A DNA stretch of 12,135 nt from JAKASX01 sp035534495 (GTDB lineage: Bacteria > Acidobacteriota > Terriglobia > Acidiferrales > UBA7541), in assembly GCA_035534495.1 (NCBI GenBank), contig DATLRW010000215.1:1-12135 (forward strand), written 5' to 3'. The position numbers and the translations under genes are program-made. The notes beneath the pieces are model-generated. The model was given only the letters and a program-made list of their open reading frames with translations. It did no database searches and was not told the origin of the DNA. Every line of letters starts with the position of its first letter. The stretch's first letter is position 1. This document shows positions 6,788-12,135 of this stretch, in pieces.

Positions 6788-8314
6788 ATGATGCACCGGC
6801 GCGATTTCCTCAGGATTGCGACAGGAAGCTGCGTGGGTGCGATGAGCGCTCGCCTGTTAAACCCTCTTTCGGCTCGCGCCGCCAATCGCGACACCGTCGA
6901 TGTGACGCTCACCTCGCAGCCGTTCCGATTCTCTCCCGCTCCGCGCGTGACGTTCTCCGGGCTCGCCTACAACGGACAGTTGCCGGGCCCCGTGCTTCGC
7001 GTCCGCTACGGCCAGCGATTCCGGGGGCTCTACATCAACCATTCCGGCTCGGACAGCACGGTGCACTGGCACGGCATGCTCCTGCCGAACGACATGGACG
7101 GCGTGCCGGACGTCACGCAGAAGCCGGTTCTCGACGGGGGGACGTTCCTCTACGAGTTCACGCCGAATCCGCCGGGCTTCCGCTGGTATCACAGCCACGT
7201 GACCCCGCAGCTCACTCTCGGGCTGTTTGGCGCTTTCATTGTCGAGGATCCGCGTGACGAGCAGGCCAACGTCGAAGCCGCGCTCGTCTTCCACGACGTG
7301 CCCGACATGAACAGCTACCGGCAGGCCCTGGCCGGCCTCAGCCGGACGCCGATGATTGCGCCGCTCGACTCGCCCGAACTGACGGCCATGAAGATGCACG
7401 GCATGGGAAAACCGGATGGGATGAAGGGCATGGCCAATAGGTCCGGCATGGCCGGCGCCATGAAACATCCCATGGGGAGCCAGCCGATGGGCGACGAGGT
7501 GGCCTATCTGGCGCGGTGCATCAACGGCGCCACCTATCCGCGCACCCGGCCGATCACCGTCAAGGTCGGCCAGCGCGTGCGCTTGCGCATTCTCAATGCC
7601 AGCCCGACGCTCACGCACTATATCGCTCTCGGCGGGCACAAGCTGCGCGTTACGCACACCGACGGCAACCCGATGCCGCGGCCGATCGCAGTCGACGCAC
7701 TGCGCATCGGGGTCGCGGAACGCTACGACGCCTGGTTCGAGGTCACCCGGCCCGGCGCGTGGCTGCTCGAAGCCATTGCCGACGATTCCCTGGCCATCGG
7801 CCAGTCCCTGCGCATCCAGAGACCGGGAATGGAGCGGACCGAAGCCGTGCGCCCGCCGCAAACGCTCGAAGGCGTCGACTATTTCACCTATCAGAAGGCC
7901 GGCGATGCCGACCCCGCATATCGACCCTTGGATGTGGGGCGCATCCATGTCCAGGAGGATCTCGTCCTGGGGCAAGGCACCAGCGACAAGTGGAAATGGA
8001 CGATCAACGGCGCCACGTGGCCGGATACGCCGAAAATTCTGGTTCACGCGGGAGACCGCGTGCTCGTGCGCTTCCACAATCCAACCAACATGGAACATCC
8101 CATGCATCAGCACGGGCACCTGTTCCAACTGGTCGAGATCAATGGCCAGAGGTTGCGATTCCCTCTTCCGAAGGACACGAGCCTGGTTCCGGCAAACGGC
8201 GGAACAGCCGCGTGTCTCTTCGAAGCCACATCGCCGCCGGGCCGGTGGGTTTTGCACTGCCACAATGCGGTCCATCTGGCCGATGGAATGATGACCGAAG
8301 TCCGCTACATCTGA
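6788..8314 (+). CDS. Tat-exported multicopper oxidase (CopA/CueO-like)
   Basis: The 508-residue enzyme should oxidise Cu(I), or phenolic or metal substrates, in the periplasm while reducing O2 to water. It opens with a twin-arginine signal (RRDFLR, Arg4-Arg5) and a likely cleavage site after ARA at 29-31. All four copper motifs are present: HWHG (93-96), HSH (135-137), HPMHQHGH (437-444) and HCHNAVHLADGMM (490-502). In the last, Cys491, His496 and Met501 fit type-1 copper ligands and the other His residues fit the trinuclear centre. A loop at 201-234 holds nine Met in 34 residues, like the Met-rich segments of CopA/CueO that bind Cu(I). The start follows GGAAAGG (6774-6780) by 7 bases. ATG 6791 is equally possible, and the in-frame upstream ATG at 6704 would misplace the Tat motif. 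No CopB or other copper gene is adjacent, so it probably acts alone. Confidence 0.93.
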   Translation: MMHRRDFLRIATGSCVGAMSARLLNPLSARAANRDTVDVTLTSQPFRFSPAPRVTFSGLAYNGQLPGPVLRVRYGQRFRGLYINHSGSDSTVHWHGMLLPNDMDGVPDVTQKPVLDGGTFLYEFTPNPPGFRWYHSHVTPQLTLGLFGAFIVEDPRDEQANVEAALVFHDVPDMNSYRQALAGLSRTPMIAPLDSPELTAMKMHGMGKPDGMKGMANRSGMAGAMKHPMGSQPMGDEVAYLARCINGATYPRTRPITVKVGQRVRLRILNASPTLTHYIALGGHKLRVTHTDGNPMPRPIAVDALRIGVAERYDAWFEVTRPGAWLLEAIADDSLAIGQSLRIQRPGMERTEAVRPPQTLEGVDYFTYQKAGDADPAYRPLDVGRIHVQEDLVLGQGTSDKWKWTINGATWPDTPKILVHAGDRVLVRFHNPTNMEHPMHQHGHLFQLVEINGQRLRFPLPKDTSLVPANGGTAACLFEATSPPGRWVLHCHNAVHLADGMMTEVRYI

Positions 8315-8338
8315 GCCCGGGCCCGGATCGCGTTTTTT
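8315..8338 (+). terminator. Weak terminator candidate after the oxidase
   Basis: A GC palindrome CCGGGCCCGG (8317-8326) lies just after the stop codon and is followed six bases later by six T (8333-8338). The usable stem is short because the palindrome has no natural loop. Confidence 0.35.
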
Positions 8339-8400
8339 CCGCCTTTGCCGGAGTCTGGCCGCCAGGCGAAACCGCCCGGCGGCAGCGCGGGCAATCGCCG

Positions 8401-8406
8401 TATACT
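8401..8406 (+). promoter_or_regulatory. -10-like TATACT at leaderless spacing
   Basis: TATACT ends 7 bases before GTG 8414, and no Shine-Dalgarno sequence is present. The spacing fits a leaderless transcript. No good -35 is seen. Confidence 0.4.
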
Positions 8407-8413
8407 GCCATTT

Positions 8414-8791
8414 GTGAAGCCGTTCTTCGGTTCCCTTTTTGCGATCCTTCTCGGGGCGTTCCTTGTCTTCTCGGGGCTTCGGGATTACCCCTTCGCGATG
8501 GATAGTCTGGCGGGGGGCGTGACCATGATCCTGGGGGCCTTGGCCTACCGGAGCGCCAAGCGGCGCCGGCTTGGCATGCGGCCGGACACGGCGCTTCGCC
8601 GCGCGGTGGAAATCTCCCTGCTCGTCATCGTTTGTCTGCCGCTGGTCATCCTGGCCGCGGAAGGAAACGATGCTTTGTGGTTTTATCCGTGGTCGGGGAT
8701 TGTGGTTCCGGCCGGCTCGCTGGCCGCCTTCCTGTGGATTCTCGCGCGAAAGAACGTGAAAAACGGCGACACCCTGCCGTCGATTCGCTGA
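8414..8791 (+). CDS. Small four-helix membrane protein, unknown function
   Basis: From GTG 8414 the product is 125 residues with four hydrophobic segments: FFGSLFAILLGAFLVFSGL near the N terminus, a second around LAGGVTMILGALAY, a third around ISLLVIVCLPLVILAA, and a fourth around GIVVPAGSLAAFLWILA. A basic cytoplasmic-type loop RSAKRRRLGMRPDTALRR separates helices two and three. This layout implies an integral inner-membrane protein. The frame stays open to a TTG at 8345, but the extra 23 residues are Pro/Gly/Arg-rich, so GTG 8414, just before the first helix, is preferred. It follows the oxidase gene by 99 bases on the same strand, and the possible terminator and own -10 element suggest separate transcription. 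The family is not recognised. Confidence 0.65.
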   Translation: MKPFFGSLFAILLGAFLVFSGLRDYPFAMDSLAGGVTMILGALAYRSAKRRRLGMRPDTALRRAVEISLLVIVCLPLVILAAEGNDALWFYPWSGIVVPAGSLAAFLWILARKNVKNGDTLPSIR

Positions 8792-8821
8792 TTCCCTTTT
8801 CTTTCGCGATTCAGGATTGGA

Positions 8822-8836
8822 GCGCCGCGGCGGCGC
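8822..8836. other. GC-rich hairpin between convergent genes
   Basis: GCGCCG (8822-8827) pairs with CGGCGC (8831-8836) around a 3-base loop, between the convergent membrane-protein and uppP genes. No T-run follows on either strand, so it may only weakly end transcription or be incidental. Confidence 0.3.
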
Positions 8837-8854
8837 GCCGGGGGAAGCCTCGTC

Positions 8855-9736
8855 TCAGAAACCGGCGTGATACAGATAGCCGACAACGCACGCGGCGAAG
8901 AGGCAGTAAATCCCGAAAATGTACCACCGTCCCGACTCGAGCCACCGGCTCAGCCATTTGAGCGCCACCAGGCCCGCCAGAAACGCAAAAAATGCACCCA
9001 AAACGCTCGGCAACACTTCGAACGCCAGGCGCGTGCCATGGTGGATATGCTGCATCTGGATCAGCCGGTACAGTTCACGGGCAATCGCGGCCGGCGTGAT
9101 CGCAACGGCCAGAGCGAAGCTGAAATCCTCCGCCCGCGCCTTCGCCACGCCGGAAAGCATGCCGGCCGAGATGGTGGCCCCGGAACGGGAGAAACCACGA
9201 AAGGGCAGGCACAGGCCCTGGACGGCGCCGATGATGCCGGTCTGTTTCATCGTCATTTCCGAGCTGGCGCCGGGCTTCGCGCCGGGATTGGCGCCCCGCT
9301 GCCTTTTTTCGAGCAGACCCGCCGCCAGAATCAGGATGCCGCCGGCGGCCAGCGCCGGCGCGATCAGGTTCAGATGGCCGAACAGCTGCTCGACCCAGGC
9401 ATGGGCCTGGTTGCGGAACAGGACGTGCTCGATCCCTTCGATCAGCCCGCCGCCGATCAGCCCGGTCAGAAACGTCGCGAAAATCACCGCGATGGCGAAT
9501 TTCCGGAACTGCGCGACGCTCTGGAAATAGGCGCGGCGCCAACGGTTCCAGAAATATACGATCACGGCAAACATCGTGCCTGTGTGCAGCATGACCAGCA
9601 GCAAAGTCATTTGGGGCGCCGCCGGGTTCATACCCATGAGCTCTTCGGCGACGATCACATGAGCGGAACTCGATATGGGAAGCAGTTCGGCGAAACCCTG
9701 AACGATAGCGAGGATGATGACGTGGAAAAGGGTCAT
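8855..9736 (-). CDS. uppP: Undecaprenyl-diphosphatase UppP (BacA family)
   Basis: The 293-residue integral membrane enzyme removes phosphate from undecaprenyl diphosphate, recycling the lipid carrier for peptidoglycan and polysaccharide synthesis; overproduction gives bacitracin resistance in other bacteria. The first signature is Q13-GFA-E17 (the Q/E-xxx-E motif), followed by LLPISSSAH with His26. The second is PFRGFSRSGAT (178-188) with Ser183, Arg184 and Thr188. In that motif the usual Pro-Gly before xSRSG is Arg-Gly, a variant noted separately. Several hydrophobic helices and a cytoplasmic-type loop EKRQRGANPGAKPG are visible, and the length is slightly above the roughly 270 residues usual for the family. 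A GGAGGGAG sequence (9749-9756) is present, but 12 bases from ATG 9736, a long spacing. It lies downstream of the NTF2-like gene on the same strand, 172 bases away, with hairpins in between. Confidence 0.94.
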   Translation of the reverse strand: MTLFHVIILAIVQGFAELLPISSSAHVIVAEELMGMNPAAPQMTLLLVMLHTGTMFAVIVYFWNRWRRAYFQSVAQFRKFAIAVIFATFLTGLIGGGLIEGIEHVLFRNQAHAWVEQLFGHLNLIAPALAAGGILILAAGLLEKRQRGANPGAKPGASSEMTMKQTGIIGAVQGLCLPFRGFSRSGATISAGMLSGVAKARAEDFSFALAVAITPAAIARELYRLIQMQHIHHGTRLAFEVLPSVLGAFFAFLAGLVALKWLSRWLESGRWYIFGIYCLFAACVVGYLYHAGF

Positions 9737-9761
9737 GAATGCAACCAGCTCCCTCCGCGAG

Positions 9762-9814
9762 CCGGCCGGACAGGCCGGTCTCCCGTCCCGGCTTCACCGG
9801 GACTCGGAATGACA
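9762..9814 (-). repeat. Paired hairpins with GTCATTCCGA tail (REP-like) in front of uppP
   Basis: Two perfect stems lie 26-78 bases upstream of uppP. They are CCGGCC/GGCCGG (9762-9767 with 9773-9778, 5-base loop) and GTCCCGG/CCGGGAC (9785-9791 with 9797-9803, 5-base loop). Read on the minus strand the element begins TGTCATTCCGA (9814-9804), a sequence resembling dispersed intergenic palindromic repeats of many environmental bacteria. It could be a REP-like repeat or a structured leader of uppP. There is no T-run to make it a terminator. Confidence 0.5.
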
Positions 9815-9882
9815 CCATAGGGCATGAATGCGGCTGCGGGCAATACGATCTCGCTGAAAGTTTCCGAAACGGGTTTTTTCGG

Positions 9883-9898
9883 GCGGCTTTTCAGCCGC
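9883..9898 (-). other. Hairpin with GAAA tetraloop after the NTF2-like gene
   Basis: On the minus strand GCGGCT-GAAA-AGCCGC forms a 6-bp stem closed by a GNRA-type loop, starting about 10 bases after the stop codon at 9909. A second weak stem (CCGAAA at 9864-9869 with TTTCGG, 7-base loop) follows. With no U-run it may stabilise or process the mRNA rather than terminate it. Confidence 0.4.
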
Positions 9899-9908
9899 GC
9901 CGGCCAGG

Positions 9909-10445
9909 TCAGGTGTAGGTCACGCGCTGCGGCCGCACCCGGTTGAGATTCCAGTGCACGCCGTCAATCCACCAGCGGCCGTCGCTGCGCACCACCGTAA
10001 ATTCGGCGGTCAGGTCGATGTGCCGGCCGCCCTGCAAATCGATATCGACGACGACGCGGCGGGCCGAGGCGGTCGCCGGGAAAACGCTGACTTTTCCCTG
10101 CAGCAGCGGCAGGTGGGCCTGCATGACGTCTTGAAATTCCTCGAACGACATCTCTCGCCGCAGCCGGGTCGAGAACAGGGCGTAGGCGGCCTGGAAATCG
10201 CCGCGGTAGAGCGCGGCAAAGTGCGCTCGCACCACGTTTACGGCCTGGGAATCGGCGTCCTGAATCGAAGTTCGCTGCGCCAGGTGGGACAGCCACAGGG
10301 AGGTCAGGCTGAACGCTAGGCAGGATGCCCCGAGCATCACAAGCAGCCGCCGGAGCCATCGCCGGCGCAACTCGGCCGACCCGTTGTCCCAGGGGCGCGG
10401 CTCCTCTCGCGTCAGATGAAACAGGCGTTCGTCCGGATGATCCAC
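9909..10445 (-). CDS. Single-pass membrane protein with NTF2-like domain
   Basis: The product is 178 residues starting at GTG 10445, with AAAGG 6 bases upstream after the A-rich GGGGAAAGG. A cytoplasmic N-terminal part with LRRRWLRR (26-33) precedes one hydrophobic helix at about 34-52 (LLVMLGASCLAFSLTSLWL). This gives a positive-inside anchor with the C-terminal domain outside. The rest, about 68-170, has the NTF2-like pattern: a helix VNVVRAHFAALYRGDFQAAYALFS, a helix SFEEFQDVMQAHLPLL, then strands including VVVDIDLQGGRHIDLTAEFTVV and the closing DGRWWIDGVHWN. It resembles DUF4864-type proteins; no catalytic residues can be assigned, and ligand or partner binding is only a guess. It is upstream of uppP on the same strand and divergent from serS. 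Confidence 0.72.
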   Translation of the reverse strand: MDHPDERLFHLTREEPRPWDNGSAELRRRWLRRLLVMLGASCLAFSLTSLWLSHLAQRTSIQDADSQAVNVVRAHFAALYRGDFQAAYALFSTRLRREMSFEEFQDVMQAHLPLLQGKVSVFPATASARRVVVDIDLQGGRHIDLTAEFTVVRSDGRWWIDGVHWNLNRVRPQRVTYT

Positions 10446-10564
10446 TACCGACCTTTCCCCGGAAAATCCCGCTCCTGCGTCGCGGGGAGCCGTCGCGCAG
10501 GGGTTCGCGCGGGCTCGATTTTCAGCGCTGCGCTCTTTGCCCTCGCATGAGGCATTTTGCAGCT

Positions 10565-10572
10565 AGTATACT
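10565..10572. promoter_or_regulatory. Palindromic AGTATACT, possible two-way -10
   Basis: AGTATACT is a perfect palindrome, so TATACT reads on both strands. It lies between the divergent serS and NTF2-like genes, 105 and 119 bases from their start codons. No good -35 is visible for either direction. Confidence 0.35.
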
Positions 10573-10609
10573 CCCTTCCGCGCACCCCCGAACGGCTTTC
10601 CCCCGTCCC

Positions 10610-10635
10610 GCCGGCGCTCCCTCCGGCGCCGCTTC
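10610..10635 (+). other. GC hairpin in the serS leader
   Basis: CGGCGC followed by an 8-base loop (TCCCTCCG) and GCGCCG forms a 6-bp stem in the leader, upstream of ATG 10678. It shows no T-box or other riboswitch consensus that I recognise. Confidence 0.3.
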
Positions 10636-10662
10636 GGCTTTCCGCTCCCGACCCGGTTGCGT

Positions 10663-10668
10663 TAATCT
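10663..10668 (+). promoter_or_regulatory. -10-like hexamer close to the serS start
   Basis: TAATCT ends 9 bases before ATG 10678, and no Shine-Dalgarno sequence precedes the ATG. A leaderless or very short-leader transcript is possible; AGTATACT at 10565-10572 is the competing promoter. Confidence 0.3.
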
Positions 10669-10677
10669 GTCTGGGCC

Positions 10678-11958
10678 ATGCTCGATCTTGCCTTCGTTCG
10701 CGACCATCCCGCCCTGATTCGCCAAATGATCGAAAACCGGGGCGTCTCCCTGGATCTGGGCTCCTTCCAGGCCATCGACGGCGAGCGGCGCCGACTCATC
10801 ACCGAAGTCGAAGCCCTCAAGGCCCTTCGCAATCGTTCGAGCGAAGATATCGGGCGGCGGAAGAAGGCCGGCGAAGACGTCTCCGCCCTGGCCGCCGAAA
10901 TGAAACAGGTCTCGCAACAGATCCGGCAGTTCGATGAAAAAGTCGCTGCGCTCGAAGAACCGCTCCGCCAGTTCCTGCTGACCGTCCCGAATCTGCCGCA
11001 GCCTTCGGTCCCCGTCGGCCACGATTCCCGGGACAACGTCGAGGTGCGCCGCTGGGGCCAGCCGCCCCGTTTCGATTTCACGCCGCGGCCCCACTGGGAA
11101 GTGGCCGAGCAGGCCGGCATCCTGGATCTGGCCCGCGCCGCGCGCATTGCCGGCTCCCGTTTCGCGCTGTATCGGGGCCTGGGGGCGCGCCTGGAACGCG
11201 CGCTGGCCAATTTTTTTCTCGACGTCCACACGCGCGAGCACGGCTACACCGAGTACCTTCCCCCGTTCATCGTCAGCACCGAATCGCTGACCGCTGTCGG
11301 CCAGCTGCCGAAATTTGCCGAGGACATGTTCCATCTGGAAGGCACCGACTGGTGGATGACCCCGACGGCCGAGGTCGAGCTGACCAATCTCTACCGCGGC
11401 GAAACCCTCGACGCCGATCTGCTGCCCATCCGCGTCTGCGCCTGGACCTCCTGTTTCCGCTCCGAAGCCGGCGCGGCGGGCAAGGACACGCGCGGCATCA
11501 TTCGCCAGCATCAATTCCAGAAAGTCGAGATGTACAAGTTCACGATGCCCGAGCAGAGCGACGAAGAACTCGAGCTCTTGGTCCGCGACGCCGAAGACCT
11601 GCTCGAGCGCCTGGGCCTCCATCACCGCGTCATCGAGCTCTGCACGGGCGACATGGGTTTCGCCGCGGCCAAGACCTACGACATCGAGGTTTGGATTCCT
11701 TCGGCCGGGGCCTTCATGGAGATTTCCTCCTGCTCGAACTGCGAGTCCTTCCAAGCCCGGCGCGCCGGTATTCGCTACCGCCCCAAGGTCGGCCGCAGCG
11801 ACTTCCTCCACACCCTCAACGGCTCCGGCCTGGCCGTCGGCCGCACCTGGGTTGCCATCGTCGAAAATTACCAGCAGGCCGATGGCTCGATCCTGATTCC
11901 GGAAGTATTGCAGCCCTACGTCGGCGCCGACCGGATTTCCGTTCCGGAAAGGAAATAG
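10678..11958 (+). CDS. serS: Seryl-tRNA synthetase
   Basis: The 426-residue class II aminoacyl-tRNA synthetase charges tRNA-Ser (and tRNA-Sec where present) with serine in the cytoplasm. The N-terminal 100 residues form the antiparallel coiled-coil arm that contacts the tRNA long variable arm (MLDLAFVRDHPALIRQMIENRG to LRQFLLTVPNLP). The catalytic core shows a motif 1 region (FALYRGLGARLERALANFF), the serine-binding TAE (230-232), motif 2 with CFRSEAGAAGKDTRG (Cys259, Arg261, Glu263) and motif 3 with NGSGLAVGRTWVAIVENYQ (381-399; Arg389 contacts ATP). Length is typical. The start is fixed by the conserved MLDL opening, though no ribosome binding site precedes it. It is a single gene, divergent from the NTF2-like gene, and needs no partner. 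Confidence 0.97.
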   Translation: MLDLAFVRDHPALIRQMIENRGVSLDLGSFQAIDGERRRLITEVEALKALRNRSSEDIGRRKKAGEDVSALAAEMKQVSQQIRQFDEKVAALEEPLRQFLLTVPNLPQPSVPVGHDSRDNVEVRRWGQPPRFDFTPRPHWEVAEQAGILDLARAARIAGSRFALYRGLGARLERALANFFLDVHTREHGYTEYLPPFIVSTESLTAVGQLPKFAEDMFHLEGTDWWMTPTAEVELTNLYRGETLDADLLPIRVCAWTSCFRSEAGAAGKDTRGIIRQHQFQKVEMYKFTMPEQSDEELELLVRDAEDLLERLGLHHRVIELCTGDMGFAAAKTYDIEVWIPSAGAFMEISSCSNCESFQARRAGIRYRPKVGRSDFLHTLNGSGLAVGRTWVAIVENYQQADGSILIPEVLQPYVGADRISVPERK

Positions 11959-12094
11959 AACCATTTCCGTGTGTTTCTTTTGGGAGTGCCCATAACATGC
12001 TTAATATCTTTTAGTTAGGAAGATCCGGGAAACTTCCCCTTTCCCTGCCCGCCTTTTCCGCGCACCATCCCTGGGTTTCCGGCTGTTGTTTTCA

Positions 12095-12124
12095 TTGACA
12101 CTGGATTTTCCGCTTGAATAAACT
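12095..12124 (+). promoter_or_regulatory. Strong promoter facing the right edge
   Basis: A perfect -35 TTGACA (12095-12100) and a -10-like TAAACT (12119-12124) are separated by 18 bases. It should drive a gene starting beyond the window. No terminator with a T-run is clear between serS and this promoter. Confidence 0.6.
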
Positions 12125-12135
12125 GCGACAGCCGC

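Noticed and set aside
6857..8275. Long open frame antisense to the multicopper oxidase (472 residues)
   Set aside because: A shadow caused by high GC at third positions of the oxidase gene; the His/Val/Arg-rich product has no recognisable domain.
8867..9820. Long open frame antisense to uppP (317 residues)
   Set aside because: It mirrors the uppP codons, is Arg/Gln/Gly-rich and lacks a domain or ribosome binding site. uppP on the minus strand has clear family motifs.
10573..10677. Possible T-box or riboswitch in the serS leader
   Set aside because: Only one GC hairpin is present; no T-box bulge sequence, specifier stem or terminator/antiterminator pair is visible.
10522..11964. Open frame antisense to serS (480 residues)
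   Set aside because: serS is certain on the plus strand; the antisense product is a GC-driven artefact.
12027..12038. GGGAA-AC-TTCCC hairpin after serS as a terminator
   Set aside because: Effective stem is only four base pairs and no T-run follows.

Overview
The window looks like a chromosomal segment of a GC-rich soil-type bacterium, most plausibly Acidobacteriota (Bryobacterales/Solibacter-like). This is an inference. It rests on a PEP-CTERM-like secreted protein with a CGNR block, a small secreted beta-rich protein of a style common in that phylum, a lone Tat-exported CopA-type multicopper oxidase, and the form of UppP and SerS. No marker gene here fixes the taxonomy.

The left part (about 1-4800) is loosely packed, of lower and patchier GC, and accessory in character. 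It holds a small secreted protein (628-1083, +) and a convergent membrane-anchored protein with a PEP-CTERM-like tail (1261-2106, -). A long empty stretch follows, then a Ser/Thr protein kinase gene (2799-3758, +) broken by an in-frame TAG in its activation segment. Next is a 94-residue ABM/NIPSNAP-like protein (4131-4415, -) whose only sensible start codon is CTG.

The right part (4866-12135) is denser, GC-rich and more core-like. It holds a large soluble coiled-coil protein of unknown function (4866-6524, +), the multicopper oxidase with a Met-rich loop (6788-8314, +), and a four-helix membrane protein (8414-8791, +). On the minus strand lie undecaprenyl-diphosphatase UppP (8855-9736) and, upstream of it, a single-pass membrane protein with an NTF2-like domain (9909-10445). 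Seryl-tRNA synthetase (10678-11958, +) is divergent from that pair. A strong promoter (12095-12124) points out of the right edge.

The genes do not form an obvious single pathway. UppP (lipid carrier recycling) and SerS (translation) are housekeeping genes, the oxidase is a periplasmic copper-handling enzyme, and the rest are orphan or lineage-specific. I see no rRNA, tRNA, CRISPR array, transposase or phage gene. The points most worth a second look are the interrupted kinase, the CTG start, the unrecognised coiled-coil protein, the paired hairpins in front of uppP with a GTCATTCCGA-type tail, and three genes lacking a Shine-Dalgarno site that carry a -10-like hexamer at leaderless spacing. 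I did not find anything I can defend as a new multi-gene system.
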